DNA of 64,000 nucleotides. Origin: Microvirga sesbaniae. Its GTDB lineage: Bacteria; Pseudomonadota; Alphaproteobacteria; Rhizobiales; Beijerinckiaceae. The DNA is taken from contig NZ_JAMXFJ010000021.1 in the NCBI RefSeq assembly GCF_025460805.1, positions 1 to 64,000 on the forward strand. The letters run 5' to 3'. The notes beneath the pieces are model-generated. The model was not told the DNA's origin. It was given only the letters and a program-made list of their open reading frames with translations, and made no database searches. Positions within the stretch are counted from its first letter, which is position 1. Each line of letters begins with the position of its first letter. Positions 43,798 to 53,854 of the stretch are shown in pieces. Both the position numbers and the translations under genes were made by a program.

Positions 43798-43960
43798 GCA
43801 GATACCAAAGCCTTATCGTGAAACCTTGATGAGCGTAATCGCTGTGGGGAGAGCGATCATTCTGAGCCTGGCTGAAGAACGGGCAATGACGAGAGAGTCT
43901 TTGCCGTGTTGGTTCCAGGATCTCGATGGACGCTTGCCCTGTCCGCCCCGACGCGGGTGT

Positions 43961-44581
43961 CTAGTTCCCGGTTGCGACCTCGAGAAACAGCGCCATGCGG
44001 ATCAACTCGGAGAGGCTTTTCGCTTCCATCTTCGACATCACGTTGGAACGGTGGATCTCCACGGTGCGGATGCTGATGTTCAGCTCATGGGCGATCATCT
44101 TGTTGGCTTTCCCGGCAACGAGGCCGTCGAGCACCTGGCGCTCCCGTTGCGACAGCGATTGCAGGCGCGCCTGCGTCCGAAGGAGTTCCTGGTTCTTACG
44201 GACGCTCTTCTCGTCGCATACCAGGGCGAAGCGCACGACCTCCAGAAACCGGTCTTCCCGGAAGGGCTTCTCGAGGAAGTCGATCGCACCTGCTTTCATT
44301 GCTTCGACTGCAAGAGGGATGTCGGCATGACCCGTCATGACGACGACCGGAACATTAAGCCCGCGAGAGTGGAGGCGCCGGATGAACTCCAGACCATCGA
44401 TGCCAGGCATGCGAACATCTGTAACGATACAGCATCTGCCTGGATCTTGAACCTCGTCGAGAAATGATTTCGCGGAGTCGTAAAGACGAACGTTCAGGCC
44501 AGCCGATACCAGCAGAAACGAAAGAGCTTTTCGAACTCCAACGTCATCATCCACCACATACACGATCGGCGTGTTCGACAC
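43961..44581 (-). CDS. fixJ: FixJ family response regulator
   Basis: A 206-residue regulator. N-terminal receiver: D11/D12 in VYVVDDDVG, phospho-acceptor D55 in IVTDVRMPG, Lys in DFLEKPFR. C-terminal LuxR-type helix-turn-helix: [20 protein letters not shown] and [14 protein letters not shown], a close FixJ match. GTG 44581 follows AGGAGG at 10 bases; it starts 35 bases inside the kinase gene, indicating coupling. It should activate targets on low-oxygen or other input from the FixL-like kinase. The target genes are not in sight. Confidence 0.92.
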   Translation of the reverse strand: MSNTPIVYVVDDDVGVRKALSFLLVSAGLNVRLYDSAKSFLDEVQDPGRCCIVTDVRMPGIDGLEFIRRLHSRGLNVPVVVMTGHADIPLAVEAMKAGAIDFLEKPFREDRFLEVVRFALVCDEKSVRKNQELLRTQARLQSLSQRERQVLDGLVAGKANKMIAHELNISIRTVEIHRSNVMSKMEAKSLSELIRMALFLEVATGN

Positions 44582-47294
44582 TGGCCATGTCCTCCTTGTC
44601 GACAGTTCTAAGAGTGAAATGGAAGGTTGTTCCCTCGCCGGGTGTCGATTCCGCCCAGATCTTGCCCCCGTGTGACTCGACGATCGTCCGGCTGATCGAG
44701 AGGCCGACCCCCATGCCACTCTGTTTCGTGGTCGTAAACGGCTTGAACAGGTTCTTCAAGATCTCCGGTGCAATACCGGACCCGGAGTCCTGGACGCTGA
44801 TTTGAACGAGAGCCTCGGAAGGCATGGCTCTCGCCCTGATCGTCAGCTCGCGCAGGCTCACGTCCTGCATCGCTTCAATGGCGTTCCGGATGAGATTGAG
44901 CAGAACCTGCTGGATCTGGACACGGTTCACGAAGACCAGTGGGTTCTCGGACGGGAAATCGAACTCGACCTTGATCTCCTTCTCCTTGGCTCCCACCAAA
45001 GCCAAGGCGCTGGCTTCCTCGACAAGTCGCTGCAAACCTTCGATCTGGTGCTCACTTCCTCCCCGAGCGACGAACTCGCGCAACTGGCGGATGACCTCGC
45101 CCGCGCGCAAGGCCTCTTCGGCAGCCTCATTCACGGCATGCCGAACAAGGGCAACCTTGTCGCCCTCGATGTTACTCAGGATCATCCCGCAGCCTTTGAG
45201 ATAGCTGGTGATGGCGGTCAGAGGTTGATTGATTTCATGGGCCAGCGTTGAGCCCATTTCGCCCAATGCCGTGAAACGGGACATATAGGCAAGCTCGGAT
45301 TGCAGCTCCTGCATCCGTGTCTCGGTCCTCTGGCGCTCGGTCAGGTCACGGATGAAGGCCGTGAAAAAGCGTTCACCGTCGGCTTCCATCTCGCCAACCT
45401 GAACTTCCATGGGAAAGGTCGAGCCGTCCTTTCGCTGAGCCACGGCGACGCGGCCGCTCCCGATGATGCGGCGTTCTCCCGTATCGCGGTACCGACGGAT
45501 GTAACCGTCATGCTGCTCCCTGTAGGGAAGGGGCATCAGAAACTTGACACTTGTTCCGATGACTTCCTCCGGATGGTAGCCGAACATGCGTACGGCCGTG
45601 GCACTGAAGGAGCGAATGATGCCGCTCTCATCGGCGACGATCATCGCATCTGGAACGGTCTCAAGAATGGATCTCAGGTGAGCCTCTCTCGTTCGCAGTC
45701 GCTCCTCGCTGGACCGCAGGGCATTCTCCGCGAGCTTGCGCTCCGTGATGTCCTGGATCGTGCCGATCTTGCGGACAGGCCGGCCATTCTCGTCGACCAT
45801 TGTGCGACCGATGGCCGTCACCCAGCGTTCGATCCCCGTATCCGCACGAATGACCCGGAAGGTGCCGCTATAGGTCAAGCTGGTGTCAGGCCCGCTGCCA
45901 TAGAAGGTCATGTCCATATGCAGTCGGTCGTCCGGGTGGACGCAGCCGAGAACAACGTCGCGAGTGATGTCTGCATCGGGCGCCAAGCCCAAGATCTGGC
46001 AGGCCTCCGGTGTCCATTGGCGCCGGCCCGTGACAAGGTCCTGGTCCCAGATGCCGAGCGCGGTCGTTTCGATGGCCAACCGCAAGCGTTCCTCGCTGCT
46101 GCGAAGCTTCATTTCCGCAAGCCGCTGGTCGTGGATGTCGGTCACCGTGCCCACCCACTCGACGACATGCCCATCCTCGTTCAGGAGCGGGACGGCTCTC
46201 ATCAGCACCCATCGATACAATCCATCGGAATGTCGAACACGGTACTCGAAGATGCGAGGTTCGTCTGATGTCCGAACCGATTGCCATTGGCTTTGCAGTT
46301 TCTCCCGATCATCCGGATGGACGGCCTCCAGGAATCCGTAGCCGGTGTAATCTCCCTTGGCTTGACCGCTGAAGGCTTCCCAGCCCCAGACCTTCGTGAT
46401 CAAACCGTCCGTCGTTGCCCGCCAGACGATAGCGGCACTCGCTTCGATCAGAGCCCGATACTGCTCCTCGCTTTGACGAAGTCGCTCGGCGGCGGCCCTT
46501 TGTTCGTGAATATCCGCGACCGTACCAACCCATTCCTGCACGACACCATCGGGATCCCGAAGGGGAACGGCTCTCGTCAGAACCCAGCGATACTCGCCAT
46601 TCGACTGACCAATACGGTACTCGATCGTGCCGGCTTCCTCGGACGCAAGCGTCTCCAGCCAAGCCGATGTGACGCGTGCGCGATCCTCGGGGTGGACGTT
46701 CTCCAGCCAGGCGAAATCAGTGAGGTCGTTCAGGAATTGGCTGTCGGGAGTTCCCCATCCTAAGGCTCCGTCGATGATCGAACCATTGGGTGATGCCCGC
46801 CAGACCACGGCTGCGCTCGCCTCGATCAGGGCTCTGTATCGCTCCTCCTGCGTTCTCAGAGCGGCCTCAGCAGCCATGAAGCGGCTGACGTCACGAGATG
46901 TCAGGACATAGTTACATATCGTCCCGGATCGGTCCTCGACAGCATCGATGGTTATCCTGCAAAGGAGATGGCCACCTCTCTTGGTCGTGCAGCGAGCCTG
47001 ATCTCCATAATGGCCGAGTTTCTTGGCAAGCCGGAGGCCCTCGAGCGCCTTGTCTCGGCTGACGGCATCGGATGGATACAATATCGAGAAGTGTCGACCC
47101 AGCGCCTCAGGGGAAGCCCAGCCATAGATATGTTCGGCACCCTGGTTCCACGATACGATATTCCCTATCGCGTCCAGCGTGATCAGGGCAAAGTCGCGAA
47201 TCGAATTCAGCACGCGCTCAGCATCCGCAACCGGCCGCACCTCTCGACCTGATCGCGCATCGAGTCCGTTTGTTAACGCAGAAGTATGAGTCAT
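44547..47294 (-). CDS. fixL: FixL-like sensor kinase with five PAS units and a haem-type PAS
   Basis: A 915-residue kinase (920 counted from ATG 47309; residue numbers here use 47309). PAS units at about 30-145, 152-270, 280-395, 405-525 and 545-658. The last is the FixL-type haem PAS: His600 in [11 protein letters not shown] lines up with proximal His200 of Bradyrhizobium FixL, Arg606 with Arg206 and Arg620 with distal Arg220; the residue for His214 is Arg614. Then comes the kinase core: H-box [11 protein letters not shown] (His691), N-box IRNAIEAM, G-boxes SGIAP and GMGVGL. ATG 47294 is preferred because GGGGGT precedes it. No membrane segment is seen. Pairs with fixJ. Confidence 0.88.
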   Translation of the reverse strand: MTHTSALTNGLDARSGREVRPVADAERVLNSIRDFALITLDAIGNIVSWNQGAEHIYGWASPEALGRHFSILYPSDAVSRDKALEGLRLAKKLGHYGDQARCTTKRGGHLLCRITIDAVEDRSGTICNYVLTSRDVSRFMAAEAALRTQEERYRALIEASAAVVWRASPNGSIIDGALGWGTPDSQFLNDLTDFAWLENVHPEDRARVTSAWLETLASEEAGTIEYRIGQSNGEYRWVLTRAVPLRDPDGVVQEWVGTVADIHEQRAAAERLRQSEEQYRALIEASAAIVWRATTDGLITKVWGWEAFSGQAKGDYTGYGFLEAVHPDDREKLQSQWQSVRTSDEPRIFEYRVRHSDGLYRWVLMRAVPLLNEDGHVVEWVGTVTDIHDQRLAEMKLRSSEERLRLAIETTALGIWDQDLVTGRRQWTPEACQILGLAPDADITRDVVLGCVHPDDRLHMDMTFYGSGPDTSLTYSGTFRVIRADTGIERWVTAIGRTMVDENGRPVRKIGTIQDITERKLAENALRSSEERLRTREAHLRSILETVPDAMIVADESGIIRSFSATAVRMFGYHPEEVIGTSVKFLMPLPYREQHDGYIRRYRDTGERRIIGSGRVAVAQRKDGSTFPMEVQVGEMEADGERFFTAFIRDLTERQRTETRMQELQSELAYMSRFTALGEMGSTLAHEINQPLTAITSYLKGCGMILSNIEGDKVALVRHAVNEAAEEALRAGEVIRQLREFVARGGSEHQIEGLQRLVEEASALALVGAKEKEIKVEFDFPSENPLVFVNRVQIQQVLLNLIRNAIEAMQDVSLRELTIRARAMPSEALVQISVQDSGSGIAPEILKNLFKPFTTTKQSGMGVGLSISRTIVESHGGKIWAESTPGEGTTFHFTLRTVDKEDMASVEHADRVCGG

Positions 47295-47673
47295 TACCCC
47301 CCAACCCATGTGCTGCGTTGCATGCAGGAACGAAGTCTAGCGGCGCAGAAGCGCCGTGACTAGTAATAGTGATATGCCCGTTCGGCAATGAAAGTCATCG
47401 GTGCGATGACACAAATGCCGTATATTCAGCAATCGAAAAAATACGGGCAGCCCTTGCGACATTGTCGCTCCATCGCCAACAGAAGCACACATTCTTATGG
47501 TAATGATATAGCTTTAAGCGCCTATCACCTCGGCTCCCGCACACCTTGAAAAGCCAAGGTCGGCATCCGTGCTGAAACCATAGGCACATAGAACGAGCCT
47601 CACGCCGGCAGGTCAGCCTCATGCAAGGTTGGAAGGTTAAATGCCTCTTTACCATACTTGCCTGGAGACCTCT
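47295..47673. other. Divergent fixL/flgB control region
   Basis: The two flanking genes run outward, so promoters for fixL and for the flgB operon lie here. A GC hairpin (GCGGCGCAGAAGCGCCG at 47340-47356) is present. No recognisable sigma or FixJ box was seen. No gene was found. Confidence 0.5.
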
Positions 47674-48060
47674 GTGACGGCACCTGTCTATCTGTTCGAC
47701 TTGGCATCGCGACAGGCCCAGTGGCTAGCCGCCCGCCAAACGACCATTTCCGGAAACGTTGCCAACGCCAACACTCCCGGCTACCGCGCTAGGGATGTCG
47801 AGCCGTTCGCGGATGTTCTGGATAAAACCAAACTGGCGATGGCTGCAACGAACACCGGCCATATCGGCTTCACTCCTTCCAAGGCCGAAGCCAGCAAAGT
47901 CAAGAAGGCCGACAGCTGGGACACGGTGTATTCCAAGAACTCCGTCAGCCTGGAGCAGGAACTCATCAAGTCCGGTGAGGTCAATCGGCAGCATTCACTG
48001 AACACAAGCATCGTCAAGTCATTCCACCGAATGCTGATGTCGAGCGTGAGGACTTCGTAA
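47674..48060 (+). CDS. flgB: Flagellar basal-body rod protein FlgB
   Basis: A 128-residue proximal-rod protein. The sequence [41 protein letters not shown] is the FlgB N-terminal rod helix with the ANxANxxTPGYK motif. The GTG at 47674 is preferred because GGAGACC lies 6 bases upstream and the protein then starts as other rhizobial FlgB do; ATG 47641 with GGAAGG upstream is an alternative. Its stop shares a base with the flgC start. Confidence 0.93.
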   Translation: MTAPVYLFDLASRQAQWLAARQTTISGNVANANTPGYRARDVEPFADVLDKTKLAMAATNTGHIGFTPSKAEASKVKKADSWDTVYSKNSVSLEQELIKSGEVNRQHSLNTSIVKSFHRMLMSSVRTS

Positions 48061-48476
48061 TGATCGATCCCCTGGTTGCATCCGGCAAATTATCGAGCTC
48101 GGGTCTGGAAGCGCAGTCTGCTCGCCTCCGCGTGATCTCCGAGAACATCGCGAACGCGCAATCCACCGGCCGGACGCCGGGGTCGGATCCCTATACCCGC
48201 AAGACGATCACCTTCAAGTCCGAGCTCGACCGCACCCTCGGAGCAGCCTCGGTCACCGTCAAGGACGTGGGGCAGGACGAGTCCGCGTTCCCGGTCGAGT
48301 ACGATCCAGGCAACCCAGCCGCTGATGAGAACGGCATGGTCAAAAAGCCCAACGTCAACATGCTGATCGAGATGGCGGACATGAGGGAGGCCAATCGGTC
48401 CTATCAGGCGAACCTGCAGATGATGAAGCAGGCCAGAGCCATGATCTCTGCAACAATCGATCTCATGAGAGGCTGA
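48060..48476 (+). CDS. flgC: Flagellar basal-body rod protein FlgC
   Basis: A 138-residue rod protein. [25 protein letters not shown] is the rod-helix signature, and the C-terminal [21 protein letters not shown] is the conserved rod end. It starts one base before the flgB stop is complete (TAATG), and is followed by fliE after one base. Confidence 0.96.
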   Translation: MIDPLVASGKLSSSGLEAQSARLRVISENIANAQSTGRTPGSDPYTRKTITFKSELDRTLGAASVTVKDVGQDESAFPVEYDPGNPAADENGMVKKPNVNMLIEMADMREANRSYQANLQMMKQARAMISATIDLMRG

Positions 48477-48477
48477 T

Positions 48478-48807
48478 ATGGTCAGTGCAGTTTCCTCCAT
48501 CTCCTCAATGATCGACCGTCCAGCGGCGGTCGCTGCGATCCCCACATTCGGTGCGCCCCCGGCCGCGGGAGCGGTGTCCGGCGCATCCCAGGCAAGCTTC
48601 AGCGAAACGATGGCGCAAGTGGCGACCTCGGCGGTCGACACCATGAAGGCCGGCGAGGCCGCTTCCATTGCCGGGATCCAAGGCAAAGCCTCGGTGCAGC
48701 AGGTCGTCGAAGCGGTCATGTCGGCCGAGCAGACCCTTCAGACGGCCATCGCCATCCGCGACAAGGTGGTTGCGGCCTACCAAGAAATTGCCCGGATGGC
48801 GATCTAA
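48478..48807 (+). CDS. fliE: Flagellar hook-basal body complex protein FliE
   Basis: A 109-residue adaptor between the MS ring and the rod. The C-terminal [34 protein letters not shown] stretch is the diagnostic helix. It is co-linear with flgB and flgC, one base after the flgC stop, and 10 bases before flgG. The N-terminus is Ala/Gly-rich, as usual. Confidence 0.95.
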   Translation: MVSAVSSISSMIDRPAAVAAIPTFGAPPAAGAVSGASQASFSETMAQVATSAVDTMKAGEAASIAGIQGKASVQQVVEAVMSAEQTLQTAIAIRDKVVAAYQEIARMAI

Positions 48808-48817
48808 GGAGATTCAA

Positions 48818-49606
48818 ATGAGAGCGCTCGCAATCGCCGCAACCGGCATGAATGCACAGCAGCTGAATGTCGAAGTCATTGCAAACAACATCTCGAACGT
48901 GAACACCACGGCCTTCAAAGGGGCCCGGGCCGAATTCACCGATCTGCTCTATCAAACCGAGCGATCCCAGGCCATCCCGAACCAGGCAGGATCAAGCCCG
49001 GTGCCGGAGGGAGCCATGCTGGGCCTCGGCGTGAAGACCGCAGCCATCCGTAACCTGCACCGGCAGGGATCGCTGACGAATACGTCGAACCAGTTCGATC
49101 TCGCCCTCAACGGTCGCGGCTGGTTCCAGGTCAATGCTCCCAGTGGCGAAATCGTCTACACCCGAGCGGGATCCTTCAACAAGAACGGCGATGGGCAACT
49201 CGTCACGCTCGACGGCTACACGCTCAACCCGCCGATCATCATTCCCGCGAACACGCTCGACGTCACCATCAACGAGTCCGGCGAAGTCTTCGCCAAGATC
49301 GACGGACAGGCTCAGCCGCAGAATCTCGGTCAGCTGACGCTTGCGAATTTCGCAAACGACGCCGGCCTGGAGCCGATCGGCAGCAATTACTATCGCGAGA
49401 CCATCGCGTCCGGCGCCCCGGCGGTCGGCATCCCGTCGGATCCGGGGTTCGGCAAGATCCATCAGGGCTACCTCGAGGCTTCCAACGTCGATCCCATCAA
49501 GGAAATCACGAACCTGATCTCGGCCCAGCGCGCCTTCGAAATGAATTCGAAGGTGATCCAGGCTGCCGACGACATGGCCGGAACGGTTTCCAAGGGAATC
49601 CGCTAA
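48818..49606 (+). CDS. flgG: Flagellar distal rod protein FlgG
   Basis: A 262-residue distal-rod protein, the usual length. It begins [20 protein letters not shown] with [15 protein letters not shown], and ends with [31 protein letters not shown] lies 8 bases before ATG 48818. It is followed by flgA with a 24-base gap. No anomaly seen. Confidence 0.97.
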   Translation: MRALAIAATGMNAQQLNVEVIANNISNVNTTAFKGARAEFTDLLYQTERSQAIPNQAGSSPVPEGAMLGLGVKTAAIRNLHRQGSLTNTSNQFDLALNGRGWFQVNAPSGEIVYTRAGSFNKNGDGQLVTLDGYTLNPPIIIPANTLDVTINESGEVFAKIDGQAQPQNLGQLTLANFANDAGLEPIGSNYYRETIASGAPAVGIPSDPGFGKIHQGYLEASNVDPIKEITNLISAQRAFEMNSKVIQAADDMAGTVSKGIR

Positions 49607-49630
49607 GACGGGCAGCCGGGTGAACCTCTC

Positions 49631-50092
49631 ATGAAGCATCTCTTCCACATTGCACTTTCGGTAGCCGCCCTGGCTTCGGCGGGCGCTCGGGCTGCCTCGG
49701 CTGAAGAGCGTATTCTCCCGGTGCCGTCCATCACGATCTATGCCGGTGACACGATCACCGAGTCGATGCTCAAGGATCGGACGTTTCCTGAGAACTACCG
49801 CTACCGGACGGCCGTCATCGAGTCTCCCCGGGTCCTCGCAGGTAAGATGGCCCGCCGGACTCTTCTCCCCGGGGAGCCCATTCCCATGAATGCAGTCGAC
49901 GATCCCAAGCTCGTGGCGCGGGGCGTTCAAACCCAGATCGTGTTCGAAGAGGGCGGTCTGTCGATCATGGGAACCGGGATCCCGCTGCAATCCGGAACGC
50001 TGGGAGAGACGATCCAGGTCAAGAACGTCGATAGCGGCCGGATCATCACCGGCCGAGTCCAGCCCGATGGCCGGGTCCGAATCGGATTTTGA
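49631..50092 (+). CDS. flgA: Flagellar P-ring assembly chaperone FlgA
   Basis: A 153-residue periplasmic chaperone. The signal peptide is residues 1-25 (MKHLFHIALSVAALASAGAR, then AASAEE). The SAF domain contains PSITIYAGDTITESMLKDR and LAGKMARRTLLPGEPI. It helps FlgI assemble into the P ring. It overlaps flgI by one base (TGATG). Confidence 0.93.
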   Translation: MKHLFHIALSVAALASAGARAASAEERILPVPSITIYAGDTITESMLKDRTFPENYRYRTAVIESPRVLAGKMARRTLLPGEPIPMNAVDDPKLVARGVQTQIVFEEGGLSIMGTGIPLQSGTLGETIQVKNVDSGRIITGRVQPDGRVRIGF

Positions 50093-51192
50093 TGATGCTT
50101 CGCTCGATTCTCTTCCTGCTTGCCGTTCTCCTTTCCTTCCAGAGCCACGCTGCGACGCGCATCAAGGACGTGGCGGCCGTTCAGGGTGTGCGCGACAACC
50201 AGTTGATTGGCTATGGCCTCGTGATGGGTCTCCAAGGTACCGGTGATACGCTTCGCAACTCCCAGTTCACCGAGCAATCGCTGCAATCGATGCTGGACCG
50301 GATGGGCGTCAACGTCCGCGACATCAACTTGCGGACCCGTAACGTCGCGGCCGTCATCGTCACGGCCGATCTCCCTCCGTTCGTCGGCGCGGGATCCCGC
50401 ATCGATGTGACGGTCACATCCATGGGGGATGCCACGTCTCTGAAGGGCGGAACCTTGATGCTCACCGCCCTCCAGGGCGGAGACGGACAGGTCTATGCCG
50501 TCGCACAGGGAGCCATCGCGGTATCCGGGTTCTCCGCACAGGGCCAAGCGGAGACGCTCACCTCGGGGGTGGCGACCGCTGGGCGCATCCCGAACGGCGC
50601 GCTGATCGAGCGGGAAGTCCAGGGCGGATTCAACACGTCCGGACCGCTGGCCTTCGAACTCAAGAACCCGGACTACAAGACCGCAACCCTCATCACCGAT
50701 GCCATCAACCAATACGCCCAGCAGCGTTATGGGGCTCGCGTCGCGTCCCCGCGCGACTTCCGGACGGTCGTTCTGCAGAAGCCGAAAAATGTCGCAGCGA
50801 CACGATTCATCGCCGAACTGGGGGATCTCGAGATCAGACCGGACACGCCGGCCCGGATCGTAGTGGACCAACGGACCGGCACGGTCGTGATCGGAAAGAA
50901 CGTCCAGATCTCCACGGTAGCGATCACGCATGGCGCTTTGACGATCCGGGTGACGGAAACCCCGGAGGTATCGCAGCCGGACCCGTTCTCCATGGGCCAA
51001 ACCGTCGTCGTGCCTCGCACCCAGATCACGGCCGCGGAGGAGAGGGTGCCCCTTGCCATCGTTCGGGGAGCGGATCTGCAGACCCTCGTCAAAGGTCTGA
51101 ATCAAATGGGTCTCAAACCCTCCGATGTCATTGCCATTCTCCAAGCGGTCAAGACCGCCGGGGCACTTCAAGCAGAACTGGTGATCCAATGA
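50092..51192 (+). CDS. flgI: Flagellar P-ring protein FlgI
   Basis: A 366-residue outer ring protein with an N-terminal signal (SILFLLAVLLSFQSHAA). Typical blocks RIKDVAAVQGVRDNQLIGYGL, VRDINLRTRNVAAVIVTADLPPF, VDQRTGTVVIGKNV and ALGLKGLNQMGLKPSDVIAILQAVKTAG-like end are present. Starts at ATG 50092 or 50095. It ends within motE start (ATGA at 51189). Confidence 0.96.
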   Translation: MMLRSILFLLAVLLSFQSHAATRIKDVAAVQGVRDNQLIGYGLVMGLQGTGDTLRNSQFTEQSLQSMLDRMGVNVRDINLRTRNVAAVIVTADLPPFVGAGSRIDVTVTSMGDATSLKGGTLMLTALQGGDGQVYAVAQGAIAVSGFSAQGQAETLTSGVATAGRIPNGALIEREVQGGFNTSGPLAFELKNPDYKTATLITDAINQYAQQRYGARVASPRDFRTVVLQKPKNVAATRFIAELGDLEIRPDTPARIVVDQRTGTVVIGKNVQISTVAITHGALTIRVTETPEVSQPDPFSMGQTVVVPRTQITAAEERVPLAIVRGADLQTLVKGLNQMGLKPSDVIAILQAVKTAGALQAELVIQ

Positions 51193-51704
51193 CCAAACCG
51201 ACGATCATCAAGACCTTTCAGCCGATGGCGCTCGCCGCTTGCGTGCTCGCCGGGGCGGCGTCATACCAAGGTGCCTGGGCGCAGGACGTGAAGACGGATG
51301 CTAAGAGCAACCAATACTGCGCCAGCATTGCCGATGCCGCGTCAGATGCCCGCTTCACGCTTCAGAAACAGGCGCTCGCCGACATGGAGAAGGAGATCGA
51401 GAGCCGCATCAAGGTTCTTGAGTCCAAGCGCGCCGAATACGAAGAGTGGCTCCGACGCCGTAACGAGGTTCTAGAAAAGGCCGACGAGACCATCGTCCTG
51501 ATCTATTCGCGCATGCGCCCCGATGCAGCAGCATTGCAGCTCACCAATATGGACGAAGAGATCGCTGCGGCCGTCATCGCCAAGCTCAACCCGCGGGTGG
51601 CAAGCGCGGTCCTGAACGAAATGGAACCGGGACGGGCGGCTCAACTGGCGAATGTCATCACCGATGCCCCGAAGCGGGACAAGAACACCGTGAGGCAGAA
51701 TTGA
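51189..51704 (+). CDS. motE: MotE family protein (MotC chaperone)
   Basis: A 171-residue periplasmic protein. After a signal peptide (PMALAACVLAGAASYQGAWAQ) comes a coiled coil (LADMEKEIESRIKVLESKRAEYEEW) and a MgtE-N-like C-terminal domain (DEEIAAAVIAKLNPRVASAVLNEM). In rhizobia MotE helps MotC reach the periplasm. It overlaps flgI and flgH by four bases each. Confidence 0.9.
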   Translation: MTKPTIIKTFQPMALAACVLAGAASYQGAWAQDVKTDAKSNQYCASIADAASDARFTLQKQALADMEKEIESRIKVLESKRAEYEEWLRRRNEVLEKADETIVLIYSRMRPDAAALQLTNMDEEIAAAVIAKLNPRVASAVLNEMEPGRAAQLANVITDAPKRDKNTVRQN

Positions 51705-52399
51705 AACACGTCATCCTGATTGTCGGCCTGTGTTTCCTCGGCGCCTGCGCAACGAGGCCCGAGGAAATTGGACGTGAGCCGGTTATGACTCCGGTCGGCT
51801 CCGGCATCGCGGTCGACCGTGAGCCGCTTCCCCACCTGTTCAAGGCCGGCGGCAGGTCTGCGGCGAACTCGACCTGGAGCAATGCCAGCGCCGATCTCTT
51901 TACGAGTCCGCGAGCCAGACAGGTCGGCGATATCGTCACGGTGAACATTCAAATCGACGACAAGGCCGAGTTCGACAATGCGAGCGATCGATCGAGGAAG
52001 TCCTCGATCAGCGCCGGGCTCGATTACGCCTTTTCGTTCAAGGGGTGGAACGCGGACGGGACCGGCGATTTCGGCGTCGACTCCTCATCGTCATCGAACG
52101 GGCAGGGCACGATCGACCGGTCGGAGAAGCTGCGCCTATCCGTCGCTGCCGTCGTCAACGAGGTCCTGCCGAACGGAAATGTCGTGATCAGTGGCTCTCA
52201 GGAAGTGCGCGTCAACTACGAGCTCCGCATCCTGAACATCGCCGGCATCGTGCGCCCGCGGGACATCTCGCCGAAGAATACGATCAGCTACGACAAGATC
52301 GCCGAGGCTCGGGTGTCCTATGGCGGCCGCGGACGCCTGATGGAGGTCCAGCAGCCCGCCTATGGACAGCAGATCTACGATGTCGTGGCGCCTTTCTAG
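51701..52399 (+). CDS. flgH: Flagellar L-ring lipoprotein FlgH
   Basis: A 232-residue lipoprotein of the outer-membrane L ring. The lipobox is LGAC with Cys16 (MKHVILIVGLCFLGAC). The family blocks WSNASADLFTSPRARQVGDIVTV and VSGSQEVRVNYELRILNIAGIVRP-like are present. Start is TTG 51701 in the motE stop (TTGA). The length is normal. Confidence 0.95.
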   Translation: MKHVILIVGLCFLGACATRPEEIGREPVMTPVGSGIAVDREPLPHLFKAGGRSAANSTWSNASADLFTSPRARQVGDIVTVNIQIDDKAEFDNASDRSRKSSISAGLDYAFSFKGWNADGTGDFGVDSSSSSNGQGTIDRSEKLRLSVAAVVNEVLPNGNVVISGSQEVRVNYELRILNIAGIVRPRDISPKNTISYDKIAEARVSYGGRGRLMEVQQPAYGQQIYDVVAPF

Positions 52400-52423
52400 A
52401 TAGTTCATCAAGACGAGAGAAGA

Positions 52424-52933
52424 ATGGCCAAGGCCCTAGAACTTCCAGCGCCGTCCGGAAGCGCACCGAGCAAGGAAGGATCGCTCCGATGGCTCCTGAC
52501 GCTCGGCCTCCTGACGCTTCTGTCGGCTGCCATCGGTGGTGGATTCGGTCTGGTGATGGTGTCCGGCATCGAAAAGCAGGTCGAGGAAAAATACAAGGCC
52601 CTGCCGCACAAGGCGGAAGTCGTCAGCCCCTACACGGGGAACATCGCTGTCAAGAAGCTGGCTCCGGTCGTCACCAATCTCACCGGTTCGGAGACCGACT
52701 GGGTCCGGATCGAGGCGTCTATCGTCTACCAGCCGGGGGGCGACCAGAACCCCGATGTGCTTGTCGCCGAGGCAAGGCAAGACATGTTGTCCTATATCCG
52801 CACGATGTCATTGGCTCAGATCCAGGGCCCCAGCGGTCTTCTCCATCTGCGTGAAGACCTCAACGAGCGCGCCAGGCTGCGTTCGAAGGGAGCAATCCGG
52901 GAACTGGTGCTCGAAACATTGATCGTCCAGTAG
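52424..52933 (+). CDS. fliL: Flagellar basal-body protein FliL
   Basis: A 169-residue inner-membrane protein. A single membrane segment lies at about residues 22-46 (WLLTLGLLTLLSAAIGGGFGLVMV), followed by a periplasmic domain ending in LRERARLRSKGAIRELVLETLIVQ-type FliL C-terminus. It associates with the stator and supports torque. It follows flgH by 24 bases. Confidence 0.93.
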   Translation: MAKALELPAPSGSAPSKEGSLRWLLTLGLLTLLSAAIGGGFGLVMVSGIEKQVEEKYKALPHKAEVVSPYTGNIAVKKLAPVVTNLTGSETDWVRIEASIVYQPGGDQNPDVLVAEARQDMLSYIRTMSLAQIQGPSGLLHLREDLNERARLRSKGAIRELVLETLIVQ

Positions 52934-52984
52934 TTTATCGGCATTGCTGCCTCGCCCGTTCTAGGGCGGCTGCCCCCTGATTTG

Positions 52985-53737
52985 ATGAAAGACATTGTGA
53001 TGCTCCGTCGCTTCCCATTCGCCGTAACGTTCCTCTTGGCGGCAACGAGCGCCCACGCCCAGATCGCAGGTCTGGACGCGCTTCTTCCTCCCGGAGACGG
53101 CGCTGTCAGCGGCCGAATCATTCAGCTCGTCGTGCTCTTGACCGTCCTGTCCCTAGCGCCCGGCCTGCTGATCATGGTGACCAGCTTCACCCGATTTGTG
53201 GTCGCCTTCTCGTTCCTGCGCTCGGGTCTGGGCCTCCAGAGCACACCGGCCAACCTGTTCCTGATCAGCCTGTCGCTCTTCATGACCTTCTTCGTCATGG
53301 GACCGACCTTCGACCGCGCCTGGAACGACGGGGTCAGACCTTTGACGGAAAACCGCATCTCGGAAGCGGAGGCATTCACCAAGACGACAGAGCCGTTCCG
53401 CGATTTCATGCTGACCCATGTGCGGCCCAAGGATCTCCAGATGTTCAGTGATCTGGCCGCTGTCAATTATCCGAAGCCCGCCGAGGGTGAGAAGATAGAC
53501 CTCCGCATTCTCATTCCTGCCTTCATGATCTCCGAGCTCCGGCGCGGTTTCGAGATCGGCTTCCTGATCGCATTGCCGTTTCTCGTGATCGACATGATCG
53601 TCGCCACACTGGTCATGTCGATGGGCATGATGATGATGCCGCCGACGGTTCTGGCTCTGCCGTTCAAAATCCTGTTCTTCGTCCTCATCGACGGCTGGAA
53701 CATCCTGGTGAGCGGCTTGGTGCGCTCCTATTTCTGA
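52985..53737 (+). CDS. fliP: Flagellar export protein FliP
   Basis: A 250-residue export-gate protein with a cleaved signal (RRFPFAVTFLLAATSAHAQ). Family signatures: TSFTRFVVAFSFLRSGLGLQSTPANLFLISLSLF and the C-terminal LPFKILFFVLIDGWNILVSGL. ATG 52985 is used; an in-frame ATG at 53000 (MLRRFPF) is equally plausible. FliQ and FliR are not next to it in this window. Confidence 0.95.
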   Translation: MKDIVMLRRFPFAVTFLLAATSAHAQIAGLDALLPPGDGAVSGRIIQLVVLLTVLSLAPGLLIMVTSFTRFVVAFSFLRSGLGLQSTPANLFLISLSLFMTFFVMGPTFDRAWNDGVRPLTENRISEAEAFTKTTEPFRDFMLTHVRPKDLQMFSDLAAVNYPKPAEGEKIDLRILIPAFMISELRRGFEIGFLIALPFLVIDMIVATLVMSMGMMMMPPTVLALPFKILFFVLIDGWNILVSGLVRSYF

Positions 53738-53854
53738 CCGACTCCTGCCCACGGTGGGCACAAATCCGGGCTGCGAGGGAGGGCTGGCAACCTTCGCACA
53801 AGGTTGACGAAGCACAAGTGATCTCGACACCTCTTACCAGTACCGAGATCCTCT

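Noticed and set aside
43798-43960. EcfG promoter before the heparinase-like gene
   Set aside because: A GGAAC occurs, but the bases 16-17 further on are CTCT, not CGTT.
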